A DNA stretch of 64,000 nucleotides from Chelativorans alearensis (GCF_010993735.1 NZ_WQNI01000004.1:186001-250000); one strand, 5' to 3'. Numbered from the stretch's first letter, positions 54,799 through 64,000 are shown. Made by a program: numbers and translations. Notes: a model not told the origin generated them from the letters alone.

Positions 54799-55986
54799 AT
54801 GGTGTTCAGGGCAATGAGGCAAGAAGACGATAAGGCCGCCGCGGACGACGCGGCGCCGGCGCGAATCGACCGGTCGGAGGAAGGCGGCGCGCTCACCTGC
54901 CGCCTCGCCGGCGACTGGACGACGCGCACGGTGGGGCAGGTCGACGGCCAGATGCGGGAGCTCTTGAAAAAGGAGGGCGTCGAACGGCTTCACGTCGATC
55001 TGAGCGGCGTGCGGCATCTCGATACCGCCGGCGCGTGGCTGGTGGGGCGGTTGACTGCCGAATATGAGCAGAACGGCGTGGCCGTCGAGATAACGGGGCA
55101 GTCCAAAGCCGCCTCCATTCTGCTGGCGGAGGTCACGCCCGTCGCAAAAGAGCCCGACGTGCCCGGCGGCGAACGCAGCGGTTTCTGGCCCGTGGATATC
55201 CTTGCCGCCCTCGGCCGCTCGGTCTACGAGGCGCGCAACGACCTTCTCTACGGTATGCACATTCTGGGCGCCACGATCAGCGGTGCGCAGATGAAGCTGG
55301 GGCGCAAGCACGCGGTCAACCCGACGGCGATCGTCAACCAGATCGACCGCATGGGCGTGGGCGCGATTCCCATCATCGTTCTGATGTCGGCGATCGTCGG
55401 CGCCATCATCGCCCAGCAGGGCGCCTTTCAGCTACGCTATTTCGGCGCCGAGATCTTCGTCGTCGACCTGGTCAGCATTCTCATCATGCGCGAGCTCGGC
55501 GTGCTTATGACGGCCATCATGATCGCCGGCCGCTCGGGCAGCGCGATTACCGCCGAGATCGGCTCGATGAAGATGCGCGAGGAGGTCGACGCGCTCACCG
55601 TGATCGGCTTGAACCCGGTCGGCGTTCTGGTCTTTCCGCGCCTCGTCGCCCTTGTCATCGCCCTGCCGTGCCTGACCATCGTCGCCAACTTCGCCGCCCT
55701 TGCGGGCGCCATGACGGTGGCGTGGCTTTATTCCGGCATCGCCCCGGCGGCCTTCATCGACCGGTTGCGCACCGCAATCGACCTGACCAGCATTTTCTCA
55801 GGCCTTATCAAGGCGCCGTTCATGGCCATGATCATCGGCATCATCGCCTCTGTCGAGGGCATGAAGGTTGGCGGCAGCGCCGAATCGCTCGGCAGACATG
55901 TCACTGCCTCCGTGGTGAAGGCGATCTTCATCGTCATCGTCGTCGACGGGCTGTTTGCCATATTCTACGCGGCGATCGATTTCTGA
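54799..55986 (+). CDS. mlaE: MlaE family ABC transporter permease with N-terminal STAS domain
   Basis: 395 residues. An N-terminal STAS-like domain (about 30-110; HVDLSGVRHLDTAGAWLV) is fused to the MlaE permease with the helices NQIDRMGVGAIPIIVLMSAIV to the C-terminus; QLRYFGAEIFVVDLVSI and MAIMIAGRSGSAI-like stretches are family signatures. It is the membrane channel of a lipid transporter to or from the outer membrane. The start is set by AAGGA 8 bases before ATG 54799 rather than the ATG at 54790. Its stop overlaps the next gene's start. The fused STAS form is usual in alphaproteobacteria. Confidence 0.93.
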   Translation: MVFRAMRQEDDKAAADDAAPARIDRSEEGGALTCRLAGDWTTRTVGQVDGQMRELLKKEGVERLHVDLSGVRHLDTAGAWLVGRLTAEYEQNGVAVEITGQSKAASILLAEVTPVAKEPDVPGGERSGFWPVDILAALGRSVYEARNDLLYGMHILGATISGAQMKLGRKHAVNPTAIVNQIDRMGVGAIPIIVLMSAIVGAIIAQQGAFQLRYFGAEIFVVDLVSILIMRELGVLMTAIMIAGRSGSAITAEIGSMKMREEVDALTVIGLNPVGVLVFPRLVALVIALPCLTIVANFAALAGAMTVAWLYSGIAPAAFIDRLRTAIDLTSIFSGLIKAPFMAMIIGIIASVEGMKVGGSAESLGRHVTASVVKAIFIVIVVDGLFAIFYAAIDF

Positions 55987-56810
55987 TGACCGGAAACCAG
56001 CAGGAAAACGGCGAGATGCGTTCCGCCGGAAAAGCCGGGGAGGGGAACATCATCCTCGAGGCGCGCGACGTGACGGTGCGCTTCGGCACTACGACGGTGC
56101 TGGAGAACCTGTCGCTCGACGTCTATAGCGGCGAGATCCTCGGCTTTGTCGGTGCATCCGGGGCCGGCAAGTCGGTGCTCCTGCGCACCATCCTCGGGCT
56201 CGTCCCGAAGGCGGGCGGGACCATCCGGCTCTTCGGCCAGGACCTTGCCGGGCTCGACGAGGCCGGGCGCATGCTGATCGACATGCGCCAGGGTGTGCTG
56301 TTCCAGCACGGCGCACTGTTTTCCGCACTGACGGTGCTGGAGAACATCCAGGTGCCCATGCGCGAGTATATCGACCTGCCGAAGAAGCTGATGGACGAGC
56401 TGGCGCTGCTCAAGGTGGAGCTTGTGGGCCTGCCGCGCGAGGCGGCCAACAAATACCCCTCCGAGCTTTCCGGCGGCATGATCAAGCGCGCGGCCCTTGC
56501 CCGCGCCCTGGCACTCGATCCCGACATCGTCTTCCTCGACGAACCCACGTCCGGGCTCGACCCCATCGGCGCCGCCGAGTTCGACGACCTGGTAGTGAAG
56601 ATGCGCGATACGATGGGCCTGACCGTCTATATGGTCACCCACGACCTGGACAGCTTGCTTACCGCGTGCGACCGCATTGCGGTGCTCGGCAAGAAGCGTG
56701 TACTCGTGGAGGGCACGGTGCATCACATGATGGAGAGCGAAGAGCCGTGGGTGAAATCCTACTTCAGGGGTAAGCGGGCGCGGCGCATCGTTCGTTCACA
56801 GGACGAATAA
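55986..56810 (+). CDS. mlaF: ABC transporter ATP-binding protein (MlaF type)
   Basis: 274 residues. Walker A is GASGAGKSV, the signature is LSGGMIKRAALARAL, and Walker B is IVFLDEPTSGLDP; the switch His is in VTHDL. The SGGM(I/R)KR signature is the Mla-specific form. It energises the lipid transporter. ATG 55986 is the last base of the permease stop TGA (TGATG), so the two are coupled. About 30 N-terminal residues before the nucleotide domain are unusual polar extension. Confidence 0.94.
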   Translation: MTGNQQENGEMRSAGKAGEGNIILEARDVTVRFGTTTVLENLSLDVYSGEILGFVGASGAGKSVLLRTILGLVPKAGGTIRLFGQDLAGLDEAGRMLIDMRQGVLFQHGALFSALTVLENIQVPMREYIDLPKKLMDELALLKVELVGLPREAANKYPSELSGGMIKRAALARALALDPDIVFLDEPTSGLDPIGAAEFDDLVVKMRDTMGLTVYMVTHDLDSLLTACDRIAVLGKKRVLVEGTVHHMMESEEPWVKSYFRGKRARRIVRSQDE

Positions 56811-56827
56811 GAAAAGAGCCGTAGACA

Positions 56828-58213
56828 ATGGAAACCAAAGCCAATTACGTCATTGTGGGGATTTTCACGGTCCTCGCCGTGCTCGCCGCCTTCGGCTTCA
56901 TCTACTGGACGGCGGGCGTTGGCGACCGGGGTGAGATGACGCCCGTGCGCTTCCGCATCCTCGGCTCGGCCGCGGGGCTCAGCCGTGGCAGCGCCGTGCT
57001 TTTCAACGGCGTCGGAGTGGGCAACGTGATTCGTGTCTATGTCGACCCGGAAAACCCGCGAAATGCCATAGCCGAGGCGCAGGTGGACCGGAACCAGGCA
57101 CCTGTCAAAGCATCCACCAGGGCGGACGTCGGACTGGCGGGCCTTTCCGGTCAGGCCTCGATCGAACTGACAGGGGGAGACCCAAGTGAGCCCAACCTCC
57201 TCGACGAGGCCATTGAACGGGGGGAAGTCCCCACGATCAACGCCAGCCCATCGGCGGTGACGAACCTCTTGCAGACGACCCAAAGCGTTCTCACTCGTGC
57301 CGATGCGATCATCGGACAATTGGAGGGTTTTGTAACCGACGCGCGCGGGCCGCTGACGGAAACGCTGAACAATGTGGAGACTTTCACCAAAGCGCTGGCG
57401 GATAACGCGGACGGCGTCGACAACTTCCTTGCCAGCGTAGGCGAGCTTTCGCAGACCATCTCCGATATCTCCGGCCAGCTCAACTCGACCCTGCAAGCGG
57501 CCGAAGAACTCATTAATTCTGTGGATAAACAACAGGTCGCCGACGTCGTCGACAACGTCGACAAGTTCACGCGGCAGCTCTCTGAGGCGGGCGAGCGGCT
57601 GGACGGGATCGCCACCGGCGTGGACGAGGCGGTGGCCTCCCTCAGCACCTTCTCCGAGAACGCCAACAGGACGCTCGGCAGGGTGGACGAAATCGTCGCC
57701 GGCGTGGATGCGGATGCGGTGGCGAGCGCCGTGGACAACTTCGCGCAGGCGAGCGCGGAGATCGACCGCGCCTCCAACGATATCGCCAGAGTGAGCGAAA
57801 CGATCAGCCGGAGAAACGAGGACATAGACCAATTCATCAGCGACGCCAGTTCGCTGGCAAGCCGGCTCAACCAGGCTTCCGTGCGCATAGACGGGGTTCT
57901 GGCCAAGCTCGACGGCATGCTGGGTTCCGCGGAAGGGGAGGAAGGGCAGGGACTTGTCGCCGAAGCGCGGGCAACACTGCAGTCCTTCCGCCAGGTCGCC
58001 GACACGCTCAACGCCCGCGTCGGCACCATCACAGACGGTCTGGCACGCTTTTCCGGGCAGGGCCTGCGCGACGTCGAGGCGCTGGTCAACGATGCGCGTC
58101 GCTCTATCAACCGGATCGAGGGGGCCGTCAGCGATTTCGAGCAGAATCCGCAGCGCATCATAACCGGCGGCGACGGGTCGATCCGCCGCTACGACGGGCG
58201 CTCCCGGCGTTGA
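56828..58213 (+). CDS. mlaD: MlaD family (MCE domain) lipid-binding protein
   Basis: 461 residues, long for MlaD (about 180). An N-terminal membrane anchor (about 8-28, IVGIFTVLAVLAAFGFIYW), one MCE domain (about 40-120; ILGSAAGLSRGSAVLFNGVGVG), then roughly 300 residues of helical heptads and Ala/Asp/Glu/Ser-rich coiled coil, ending in a basic tail. The long coiled coil suggests a periplasmic bridge or tube built by the hexamer, as in other MCE proteins; this is inference. 17 bases after mlaF and probably the substrate-binding part of the same system. Confidence 0.92.
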   Translation: METKANYVIVGIFTVLAVLAAFGFIYWTAGVGDRGEMTPVRFRILGSAAGLSRGSAVLFNGVGVGNVIRVYVDPENPRNAIAEAQVDRNQAPVKASTRADVGLAGLSGQASIELTGGDPSEPNLLDEAIERGEVPTINASPSAVTNLLQTTQSVLTRADAIIGQLEGFVTDARGPLTETLNNVETFTKALADNADGVDNFLASVGELSQTISDISGQLNSTLQAAEELINSVDKQQVADVVDNVDKFTRQLSEAGERLDGIATGVDEAVASLSTFSENANRTLGRVDEIVAGVDADAVASAVDNFAQASAEIDRASNDIARVSETISRRNEDIDQFISDASSLASRLNQASVRIDGVLAKLDGMLGSAEGEEGQGLVAEARATLQSFRQVADTLNARVGTITDGLARFSGQGLRDVEALVNDARRSINRIEGAVSDFEQNPQRIITGGDGSIRRYDGRSRR

Positions 58214-58248
58214 CAAGCGCGATTGAGCCCCGCAAGAAGGAGCCATTG

Positions 58249-58293
58249 ATGAGGGGCAGTCCTTTCAGTTCCGGAGCTTTCATTTGCATATGA
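58249..58293 (+). CDS. Candidate 14-codon leader ORF upstream of the lipoprotein gene
   Basis: ATG 58249 has a strong ribosome site (AAGGAG, 6-base spacing), reads MRGSPFSSGAFICI and ends in TGA at 58291-58293, overlapping the ATG of the lipoprotein gene (ATGA). The next gene's own ATG has no ribosome site of its own, so its translation probably depends on this one. Alternatively it marks a duplicated start region (both begin MRGS) or a frameshift. Confidence 0.55.
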   Translation: MRGSPFSSGAFICI

Positions 58294-58889
58294 GGGGTTC
58301 TTCAGCGTGGGGACTTGCCCTGGCCGGGCTGCTTCTTAGCGGATGTGCCGCCATTCCGGGATTCGGGCCGGCGCCGGTGGATGCCTATGACATCGCCGCG
58401 CCCGTGCTGCCCGATACCGGCCGGCGTCTTTCACGAACGCAGGTTCTCGTTCCCGAACCGAGCGCGCTCAAAGTGCTCGATGGCCAGGATCTGGTCGTGC
58501 GCACGCCCACCGGCGCGGTGCAACTGCTTGGCGGTGCGCGATGGTCCGACCGCCTTCCCCGCCTGGTGCAGGCGCGGCTGGTCGAAGCCTATCAGAACTC
58601 GGGCCGCGTCGGCGGTGTCGGCCGGCCCGGAGAAGGCCTGGCCATCGATTATCAGGTCATCGTCGATATCCGCGCCTTCGAGATTCGCCCGGGCGGCGGC
58701 GACCGTGCCCATGTCGAACTCCACGCCCGCGTCCTGAACGACCGCAACGGCGTGGTGCGCGCCTCGCACGACTTCACCGCCATAGCCCCCGTCGCCGGCA
58801 GCGGCACAGAGGCCCTCGTCGCGGCTCTCGATCGGGCATTCCAGCATGCGGCGGCGGAGATCGTCGACTGGTCCATCGGCGTGATGTAG
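58290..58889 (+). CDS. ABC-type transport auxiliary lipoprotein
   Basis: 199 residues. The lipobox LLLSGC is at about residues 15-20, making it a lipoprotein. The remainder, with YDIAAPVLPDTGRRLSRTQVLVPEPSALK and WSDRLPRLVQARLVEAYQNSG, matches the PqiC-like auxiliary lipoprotein of MlaE/PqiA-type lipid transporters, probably outer-membrane attached. A TTG at 58284 also opens the frame but ATG 58290 is likelier. A strong bidirectional terminator follows. It completes the permease, ATPase, MCE, lipoprotein order of the alphaproteobacterial Mla-like operon. Confidence 0.88.
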   Translation: MRGSSAWGLALAGLLLSGCAAIPGFGPAPVDAYDIAAPVLPDTGRRLSRTQVLVPEPSALKVLDGQDLVVRTPTGAVQLLGGARWSDRLPRLVQARLVEAYQNSGRVGGVGRPGEGLAIDYQVIVDIRAFEIRPGGGDRAHVELHARVLNDRNGVVRASHDFTAIAPVAGSGTEALVAALDRAFQHAAAEIVDWSIGVM

Positions 58890-58910
58890 ACCGCCATACA
58901 CTTGGATAAG

Positions 58911-58943
58911 AAAAAACCCCGGGCCGATGACCCGGGGTTTTTT
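58911..58943. terminator. Bidirectional terminator between lipoprotein gene and glnA
   Basis: Perfect 13-base arms AAAAAACCCCGGG (58911-58923) and CCCGGGGTTTTTT (58931-58943) with a 7-base loop. A- and T-runs on both sides terminate the mla operon on plus and glnA on minus. Confidence 0.95.
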
Positions 58944-58978
58944 CTTTGCATCAGGCGCCTGAAAGGACGCCCTGTCCG

Positions 58979-60388
58979 TTACGCGGAGTAGTACATGTCG
59001 AACTCGACCGGGTGCGGCGTCATCTCGTAACGCAGCACCTCGGCCATCTTCAGCTCGATGTAGGCGTCGATCTGGTCGTCGTCGAACACACCGCCCGCCT
59101 TCAGGAAGCCGCGGTCCTTGTCGAGGTTCATCAGAGCCTCGCGCAGGCTGCCGCAGACCGTCGGCACCCGCTTCAGCTCCTTCGCCGGCAGGTCGTAGAG
59201 ATCCTTGTCCATGGCCTGGCCGGGATGGATCTTGTTCTTGATACCGTCGAGGCCGGCCATCAGCATCGCCGCGAAGGCGAGGTACGGATTGGCCATCGCA
59301 TCCGGGAAGCGCACCTCGACACGCTTCGACTTCGGCGAGGAACCGAACGGAATGCGGCAGGAGGCCGAGCGGTTGCGCGCCGAGTAGGCGAGCAGAACCG
59401 GCGCCTCGAAGCCCGGCACGAGACGCTTGTAGGAGTTGGTGGTCGGGTTGGTGAAGGCGTTGATGGCCTTGGCGTGCTTGATGACGCCGCCGATGTAGTA
59501 GAGGCAGCTCTCCGACAGGCCCGCGTACTCGTTGCCGGCGAAGGTCGGCTTGCCGTCCTTCCAGATCGACTGGTGCACGTGCATGCCCGAACCGTTGTCG
59601 CCGTAGATGGGCTTGGGCATGAAGGTGGCCGTCTTGCCGTAGGCGTTGGCCACCTGGTGCACGACGTACTTGTAGATCAAGAGCTTGTCGGCGTTGCGCG
59701 TCAGTGTATCGAACTTCATGCCGAGTTCGTGCTGGGCCGCACCTACCTCATGGTGGTGCTTTTCCACCGTAACGCCCATCTCAGCCATCACGGTCAGCAT
59801 CTCGGAGCGCATGTCCTGCGCCGAATCGACCGGCGGCACCGGGAAATAGCCGCCCTTGACGCGCGGCCGGTGGCCGAGATTGCCGGTCTCGTATTCCGTG
59901 TCGTCGTTGGAGGGCAGTTCGGTCGAATCGAGCTTGAAGCCGGTGTTGTACGGGTCGGCCTTGTACTTCACGTCGTCGAAGACGAAGAACTCGGCTTCCG
60001 GCCCGACATAAACCTCGTCGCCAATGCCTTCCGCCCGCACGTAGGCTTCCGCCTTCTTGGCGGTGCCGCGCGGGTCGCGGTTGTAGGCTTCGCCGGAGAT
60101 CGGGTCCAGGATGTCGCAGATGATGGCCAGTGTGGACTGCGCGAAGAACGGGTCCAGATGGGCTGTCTCCGTATCCGGCATCAGCACCATGTCGGACTCG
60201 TTGATGGCCTTCCAGCCGGCGATCGAGGAGCCGTCGAACATCACGCCGTCGGCGAACATGTCCTCATCGACAGCGCTGACGTCCATCGTCACGTGCTGCA
60301 GCTTGCCCTTCGGATCGGTAAAGCGCAGATCGACGAATTTAACGTCGTTGTCCTTGATCTGCTTCAGGATATCCTGTGCTGTCGTCAT
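58979..60388 (-). CDS. glnA: Glutamine synthetase type I
   Basis: 469 residues, the GSI-beta length. [30 protein letters not shown] and [17 protein letters not shown] are the GSI signatures; the metal- and ATP-binding Glu/His residues are present. MDKDLYDLP near residue 398 is the adenylylation Tyr motif, so activity is controlled by covalent modification. It assimilates ammonium into glutamine. It lies 47 bases after glnB, probably one transcript from the sigma54-type promoter, with perhaps a weaker promoter of its own. ATG 60388 follows AGGGG by 11 bases; a TTG at 60397 is less likely. Confidence 0.97.
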   Translation of the reverse strand: MTTAQDILKQIKDNDVKFVDLRFTDPKGKLQHVTMDVSAVDEDMFADGVMFDGSSIAGWKAINESDMVLMPDTETAHLDPFFAQSTLAIICDILDPISGEAYNRDPRGTAKKAEAYVRAEGIGDEVYVGPEAEFFVFDDVKYKADPYNTGFKLDSTELPSNDDTEYETGNLGHRPRVKGGYFPVPPVDSAQDMRSEMLTVMAEMGVTVEKHHHEVGAAQHELGMKFDTLTRNADKLLIYKYVVHQVANAYGKTATFMPKPIYGDNGSGMHVHQSIWKDGKPTFAGNEYAGLSESCLYYIGGVIKHAKAINAFTNPTTNSYKRLVPGFEAPVLLAYSARNRSASCRIPFGSSPKSKRVEVRFPDAMANPYLAFAAMLMAGLDGIKNKIHPGQAMDKDLYDLPAKELKRVPTVCGSLREALMNLDKDRGFLKAGGVFDDDQIDAYIELKMAEVLRYEMTPHPVEFDMYYSA

Positions 60389-60435
60389 GCTTTTCAAACC
60401 CCTGTCTATGACAACTATTCTAACAATCGGCCGGC

Positions 60436-60954
<519 letters not shown>

Positions 60955-60984
60955 TCACTCTAATGCCTGACTAAAAAATGTGCA

Positions 60985-61007
60985 CGATGCAAAAAGAATA
61001 AGCATCG
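60985..61007. promoter_or_regulatory. Inverted repeat between glnB and nnr
   Basis: Arms CGATGC (60985-60990) and GCATCG (61002-61007), perfect with an 11-base AT-rich centre, about 135-170 bases upstream of the sigma54 promoter and in the gap shared with nnr. It lies at activator distance but does not fit the NtrC consensus I know. Confidence 0.35.
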
Positions 61008-61072
61008 CCCGCGCACCGCATTTACGCCGGCGTTCGCAGAGGCCAATATCGCCCCATATCGAGGGTTGTTTC

Positions 61073-62578
61073 ATGCACGAGATCCTTTCACCGAAGGAAA
61101 TGGGGGAGGCGGATCGGCTCGCCGCCGAGGCTGGAGGCACCGGGAGCTACCCGCTGATGCTCAACGCGGGTGCAGCGGTGGTAGCGGAACTCCTGGCCCG
61201 TTTCACTGATGCGGCCGGCTACGACCTTTTGTGCGGCCCCGGCAACAACGGCGGCGACGGCTATGTGATTGCCCGCCTGCTTCACGAACGGGGACTTGCC
61301 GTGCGCCTGTGGCGCCAGGCGGTGCCGCCCGCCGGCACCGATGCTGCGCGTGCGGCCGGCGAATGCCCGCTGGAAGCCCGCCCTCTCGACACATTCGCGC
61401 CCGAAGCCGGCTGGGCGGTCGTCGATGCGCTCTTCGGCGCCGGCCTTTCCAAGCCCGTGGAGGGGCCTTACGCCGCGGCGCTGGAGAAGACGGCGAAGGC
61501 TAAGGTGCCCGTTATCGCCGTCGATCTGCCGTCCGGCGTGGCCGGCGACAGCGGCAGGGTGCTTGGCACAACGCTCGCTGCCGACCTCACCGTCACCTTC
61601 TTCCGCAAGAAGCCCGGCCATCTGCTCTTTCCGGGCCGCAAGCTATGCGGCAAGACGGCCGTCGCCGACATCGGCATTCCAGCCACCGTGCTCGAAACCA
61701 TCCGTCCGACCTGCCGTGAAAATACGCCGGCGCTCTGGCACGCCTTGCTGCCGCGGCCCGAAGAGGACACGCACAAATACGCGCGCGGCCACGTCGCCGT
61801 CTTCTCCGGTCCGCCGACGGTGACCGGCGCGGCAAGGCTCGCTGCACGAGGCGCGGCGCGCATCGGGGCAGGGGCGGTGACCGTGCTTTCGCCCGCCGCC
61901 GCGTTGGCGGTCAATGCCATGCATCTTACCGCCATCATGCTGGCCCGCGTGGAAGGGGAGGCAGAGCTTGCCGCCTTCATCGACCGGCGCCACCCCGCGG
62001 CCTTCGTGATCGGCCCCGGCTTCGGCATCGGTGAAAGCGCCCGCCTCTTCACCGAAACCGTGCTGCGCCCTGCCTCCGGCACCGCTGCGGCCCACCTCGT
62101 CCTCGATGCCGATGCCATCACCGCTTTCGCCGATGCTCCCGACCGCCTGTTCGCCGCCGCCAGCGCAAGCCCGGCGACCCTTGTGCTTACACCCCACGAG
62201 GGGGAGTTCGCCCGTCTCTTCCCTGACCTTGCCGGCGATGCGCTTTTCTCCAAACTGGAGAGGGCCCGCCAGGCTGCCGCCCGCGCCCACGCCGTTCTCG
62301 TCCTCAAGGGTGCCGACACCGTCATCGCCGCTCCCGACGGCCGCGCCGCCATCAACACCAATGCCACCTCCTATCTCGCCACCGCCGGCTCCGGCGACGT
62401 TTTGGCCGGGATGATCGCGGGACTGCTGGGGCAGGGGATGTCGGGATTCGAGGCGGCGTGCGCGGCAGTCCATCTGCACGCCGAGGCCGGGCGGAAGGTC
62501 GGTCCCGGGCTGATTGCGGAGGATATGCCGGAGCAGCTGCCGGAGGTGCTGCGCGCCCATCTCGGCGAAGAGGGATAA
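61073..62578 (+). CDS. nnr: Bifunctional NAD(P)H-hydrate epimerase/ADP-dependent dehydratase
   Basis: 501 residues. It repairs the damaged cofactors NADHX and NADPHX. The N-terminal epimerase domain (1-210) shows GPGNNGGDGYVIARLL and DALFGAGLSKPV; the C-terminal dehydratase domain (225-495) shows VIGPGFGIG, LVLDADAI, LKGADTVIA and TAGSGDVLAGMIAGL, the ribokinase-like ATP/ADP site. The start at 61073 follows GAGGG by about 9 bases; an earlier ATG at 60980 leads only into a charged non-family extension. It is divergent from glnB. Confidence 0.95.
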   Translation: MHEILSPKEMGEADRLAAEAGGTGSYPLMLNAGAAVVAELLARFTDAAGYDLLCGPGNNGGDGYVIARLLHERGLAVRLWRQAVPPAGTDAARAAGECPLEARPLDTFAPEAGWAVVDALFGAGLSKPVEGPYAAALEKTAKAKVPVIAVDLPSGVAGDSGRVLGTTLAADLTVTFFRKKPGHLLFPGRKLCGKTAVADIGIPATVLETIRPTCRENTPALWHALLPRPEEDTHKYARGHVAVFSGPPTVTGAARLAARGAARIGAGAVTVLSPAAALAVNAMHLTAIMLARVEGEAELAAFIDRRHPAAFVIGPGFGIGESARLFTETVLRPASGTAAAHLVLDADAITAFADAPDRLFAAASASPATLVLTPHEGEFARLFPDLAGDALFSKLERARQAAARAHAVLVLKGADTVIAAPDGRAAINTNATSYLATAGSGDVLAGMIAGLLGQGMSGFEAACAAVHLHAEAGRKVGPGLIAEDMPEQLPEVLRAHLGEEG

Positions 62579-62653
62579 AAAAGTAACCGAAGATAGGAGA
62601 GACTATCTGCCGTCCGGCTGCGGCCGGTGCATACCTTAACGGGAGAAAGCATC

Positions 62654-63562
62654 ATGGGGGCGGAAGACATCGGCAGCATGCAGTCGAGCCCGGCGCTGAA
62701 CGTGGGTCTCCCGATAGCGCTCGTCATCATCATGCTGGGCCTCGGCCTCTCGCTCAAGCTCGAGGATTTCACACGCATCCTCTCAAGGCCGAAGCCGGTC
62801 CTTGTCGGCATTGTTTGCCAGGCGGCGATCCTGCCGGCGTTCTGCCTGGTGCTGGTCTATCTGTCGGATCTGCCGCCCGCCATCGCCGTCGGCATGATGC
62901 TCCTGGCGGCAAGCCCCGGCGCCACTTCGGCCACACTCTACACACATCTCGCCCGCGGCGACGTAGCCCTCAGCATCACCTTCGCCGCCGTCACCTCCGT
63001 TCTCGTGCTGGTCAGCCTGCCGATCGTCGCCAACGTCTCGCTGCTGTTGTTCTACGGAGAGACGGAAACCGTTTCCATCGGGATCGACCATATATTGCAG
63101 ATCTTCGCGCTCGCCGTCGTGCCGGCGATGATCGGCATGTTCGTTCATAGCCGCTATCCGGCGATGGCGCGCCGCCTCGACCGGCCGGTAAAAGCGCTCG
63201 CCACATTCTTTCTGGCGGCGATCGTGATCTTCGCGCTGGTCAGCCATTGGGGCCTGGTTTTGGCGTGGGGGCCCGTCATCGGCGCCACGGCGCTCGTCTT
63301 CAATCTGGTGAGCTTCGCGGTGGGCTACCTGGCGCCGCTGGCCCTCGGCGTCGAGCGGCGCCAGGCGATCGCGCTGGCCATGTCGATCGGCATCCACAAC
63401 GCTGCCCTCGTCATCACGCTGGCGCTGAGCCAGTACATGCTGAACAACCCCGAGATGGCCATTCCCCCCGCCCTCTACGGCGTCATCGCCTACATCACCG
63501 GTGGAGCTTTCGTCTGGATGCTCAATCGGCGGGCGACCGCGTCCGACCTGGCTCCACGATAA
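62654..63562 (+). CDS. Bile acid:sodium symporter (BASS) family transporter
   Basis: 302 residues with about ten membrane helices. ALVIIMLGLGLSLKLEDF and LLAASPGATSATLYTHLARGD are the family signatures, the latter in the substrate-crossing helices. It is a sodium-coupled or proton-coupled importer of organic acids; bacterial members are often of unknown substrate. GGGAGAAAG precedes ATG 62654. Separate from nnr by 75 bases; the substrate may be related to none of the neighbours. Confidence 0.88.
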   Translation: MGAEDIGSMQSSPALNVGLPIALVIIMLGLGLSLKLEDFTRILSRPKPVLVGIVCQAAILPAFCLVLVYLSDLPPAIAVGMMLLAASPGATSATLYTHLARGDVALSITFAAVTSVLVLVSLPIVANVSLLLFYGETETVSIGIDHILQIFALAVVPAMIGMFVHSRYPAMARRLDRPVKALATFFLAAIVIFALVSHWGLVLAWGPVIGATALVFNLVSFAVGYLAPLALGVERRQAIALAMSIGIHNAALVITLALSQYMLNNPEMAIPPALYGVIAYITGGAFVWMLNRRATASDLAPR

Positions 63563-63654
63563 GATTGCCCGCTCGCGTAGCGGTTGCAGCGTCATCCACG
63601 CCACGGGCGCGCCGTGCTAAGATTTGATTCGCGGGGACGGACGCCGGAGGCAGC

Positions 63655-64000
63655 ATGAGGTTCGATTCCGCGCTTGAGCTCCAAGCACAGATATTTTCAA
63701 GGGTTTTCGATTTCGTCGAGGCACCGGCGACCGCCTATACCGGACGGCCGCCCTCGAGCCTTTACCTCGATCCTTTTCTTCTGGAGAAAGGGCGGGTTTA
63801 CCGCAAAAAGACGAAGAAGCGAGTGGTGGAGGACATTGCCCTCGGCGTCATCACGCAGGATGCCGCTTCCGCCGATGCCAGGCTTGCGGTGCTGGTTCAG
63901 GACCGCCGCAAGGTGCGCAGCGCCGTCGTGGAGGAGATCGTCGGTTTCGCAAGGGGCGAGGCCGACGTCCTCTATATCGGCCGCCAACGGCCGCTCTGGA
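63655..64000 (+). CDS. Unknown protein, truncated at the window end
   Basis: Open for 115 codons from ATG 63655 to the window end; GGAGG lies 3-8 bases upstream. The visible part is basic and starts MRFDSALELQAQIFSRVFDF, then has the Tyr- and Pro-rich LYLDPFLLEKGRVYRKKTKK and later VEDIALGVITQDAASADARL and EIVGFARGEADVLYIGRQ. The VLVQDRR to VEEIV region suggests an alpha/beta fold; I cannot place it in a family. It follows the BASS gene by 92 bases on the same strand. Confidence 0.7.
   Translation, partial: MRFDSALELQAQIFSRVFDFVEAPATAYTGRPPSSLYLDPFLLEKGRVYRKKTKKRVVEDIALGVITQDAASADARLAVLVQDRRKVRSAVVEEIVGFARGEADVLYIGRQRPLW

Overview
The window is a 64 kb piece of a GC-rich alphaproteobacterial chromosome, most likely order Hyphomicrobiales (Rhizobiales), in or near Phyllobacteriaceae/Mesorhizobium. 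The evidence is a ChvB/NdvB-type cyclic beta-1,2-glucan synthase, a glnB-glnA pair behind a sigma54-type promoter, a class II DAHP synthase, a malic enzyme with a phosphotransacetylase-like tail, and three copies of a mosaic intergenic palindrome that looks like the rhizobial RIME family. I see no phage genes, transposases, integrases, CRISPR arrays or rRNA genes. This is ordinary core chromosome with small regulatory and accessory insertions.

Layout. 1-8 kb: the 3' part of the cyclic glucan synthase. 8-12 kb: a short-chain dehydrogenase, an LTXXQ/Spy-like secreted protein with a tiny helix-turn-helix partner, dusA and a TSUP exporter. 12-16 kb: a membrane retropepsin and a DUF1289 protein, a CobT-like protein whose active-site motifs are almost all lost, and a histidine kinase. 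16-20 kb: thermonuclease, GST, uracil-DNA glycosylase, Lrp-type regulator, DUF3299 protein and an unknown protein. 20-27.5 kb, minus strand: a hydroxyisobutyrate-dehydrogenase-like enzyme, an amino-acid ABC transporter with no ATPase gene, mobB, two drug/metabolite exporters and moaA. 27.6-32 kb: an acidic orphan protein, DUF971, a PPOX flavoprotein, a secreted orphan, and a MarR/hydrolase divergent pair with tandem operators. 32-44 kb: L,D-transpeptidase, trkH, tRNA-Val(CAC), gph, rpiA, DUF2059, gor, class II DAHP synthase, GFA protein, hemerythrin and nadE. 44-54 kb: clpP, an ArsR/SRPBCC pair with its operator, an MFS transporter coupled to gltX, malic enzyme, an FAH-family enzyme, an atypical SDR, and an LpxH-like phosphoesterase. 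54-64 kb: dgcA, an MlaEFD lipid transporter with its lipoprotein, glnA, glnB, nnr, a BASS transporter and a truncated unknown gene.

How the genes work together. Envelope functions recur: periplasmic glucan, L,D-cross-linking of peptidoglycan, recycling of D-Glu-containing products, phospholipid transport, and lipid A. Nitrogen control (PII and glutamine synthetase) and cofactor repair (NAD synthesis, NAD(P)HX repair, molybdopterin genes) form smaller clusters. Regulation can be read directly at four places: tandem GTTCA-N4-TGAAC sites (MarR), a 9-bp inverted repeat beside arsR, a 15/16 match to the sigma54 consensus before glnB, and clear hairpin terminators after aroG, the DUF2059 gene and the Mla lipoprotein gene.

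The observation most worth following is the CobT-like protein at 13.2-14.2 kb, which has an intact frame and scaffold but has lost the family's substrate-binding and catalytic motifs. Family motifs are quoted from memory and no database search was possible.
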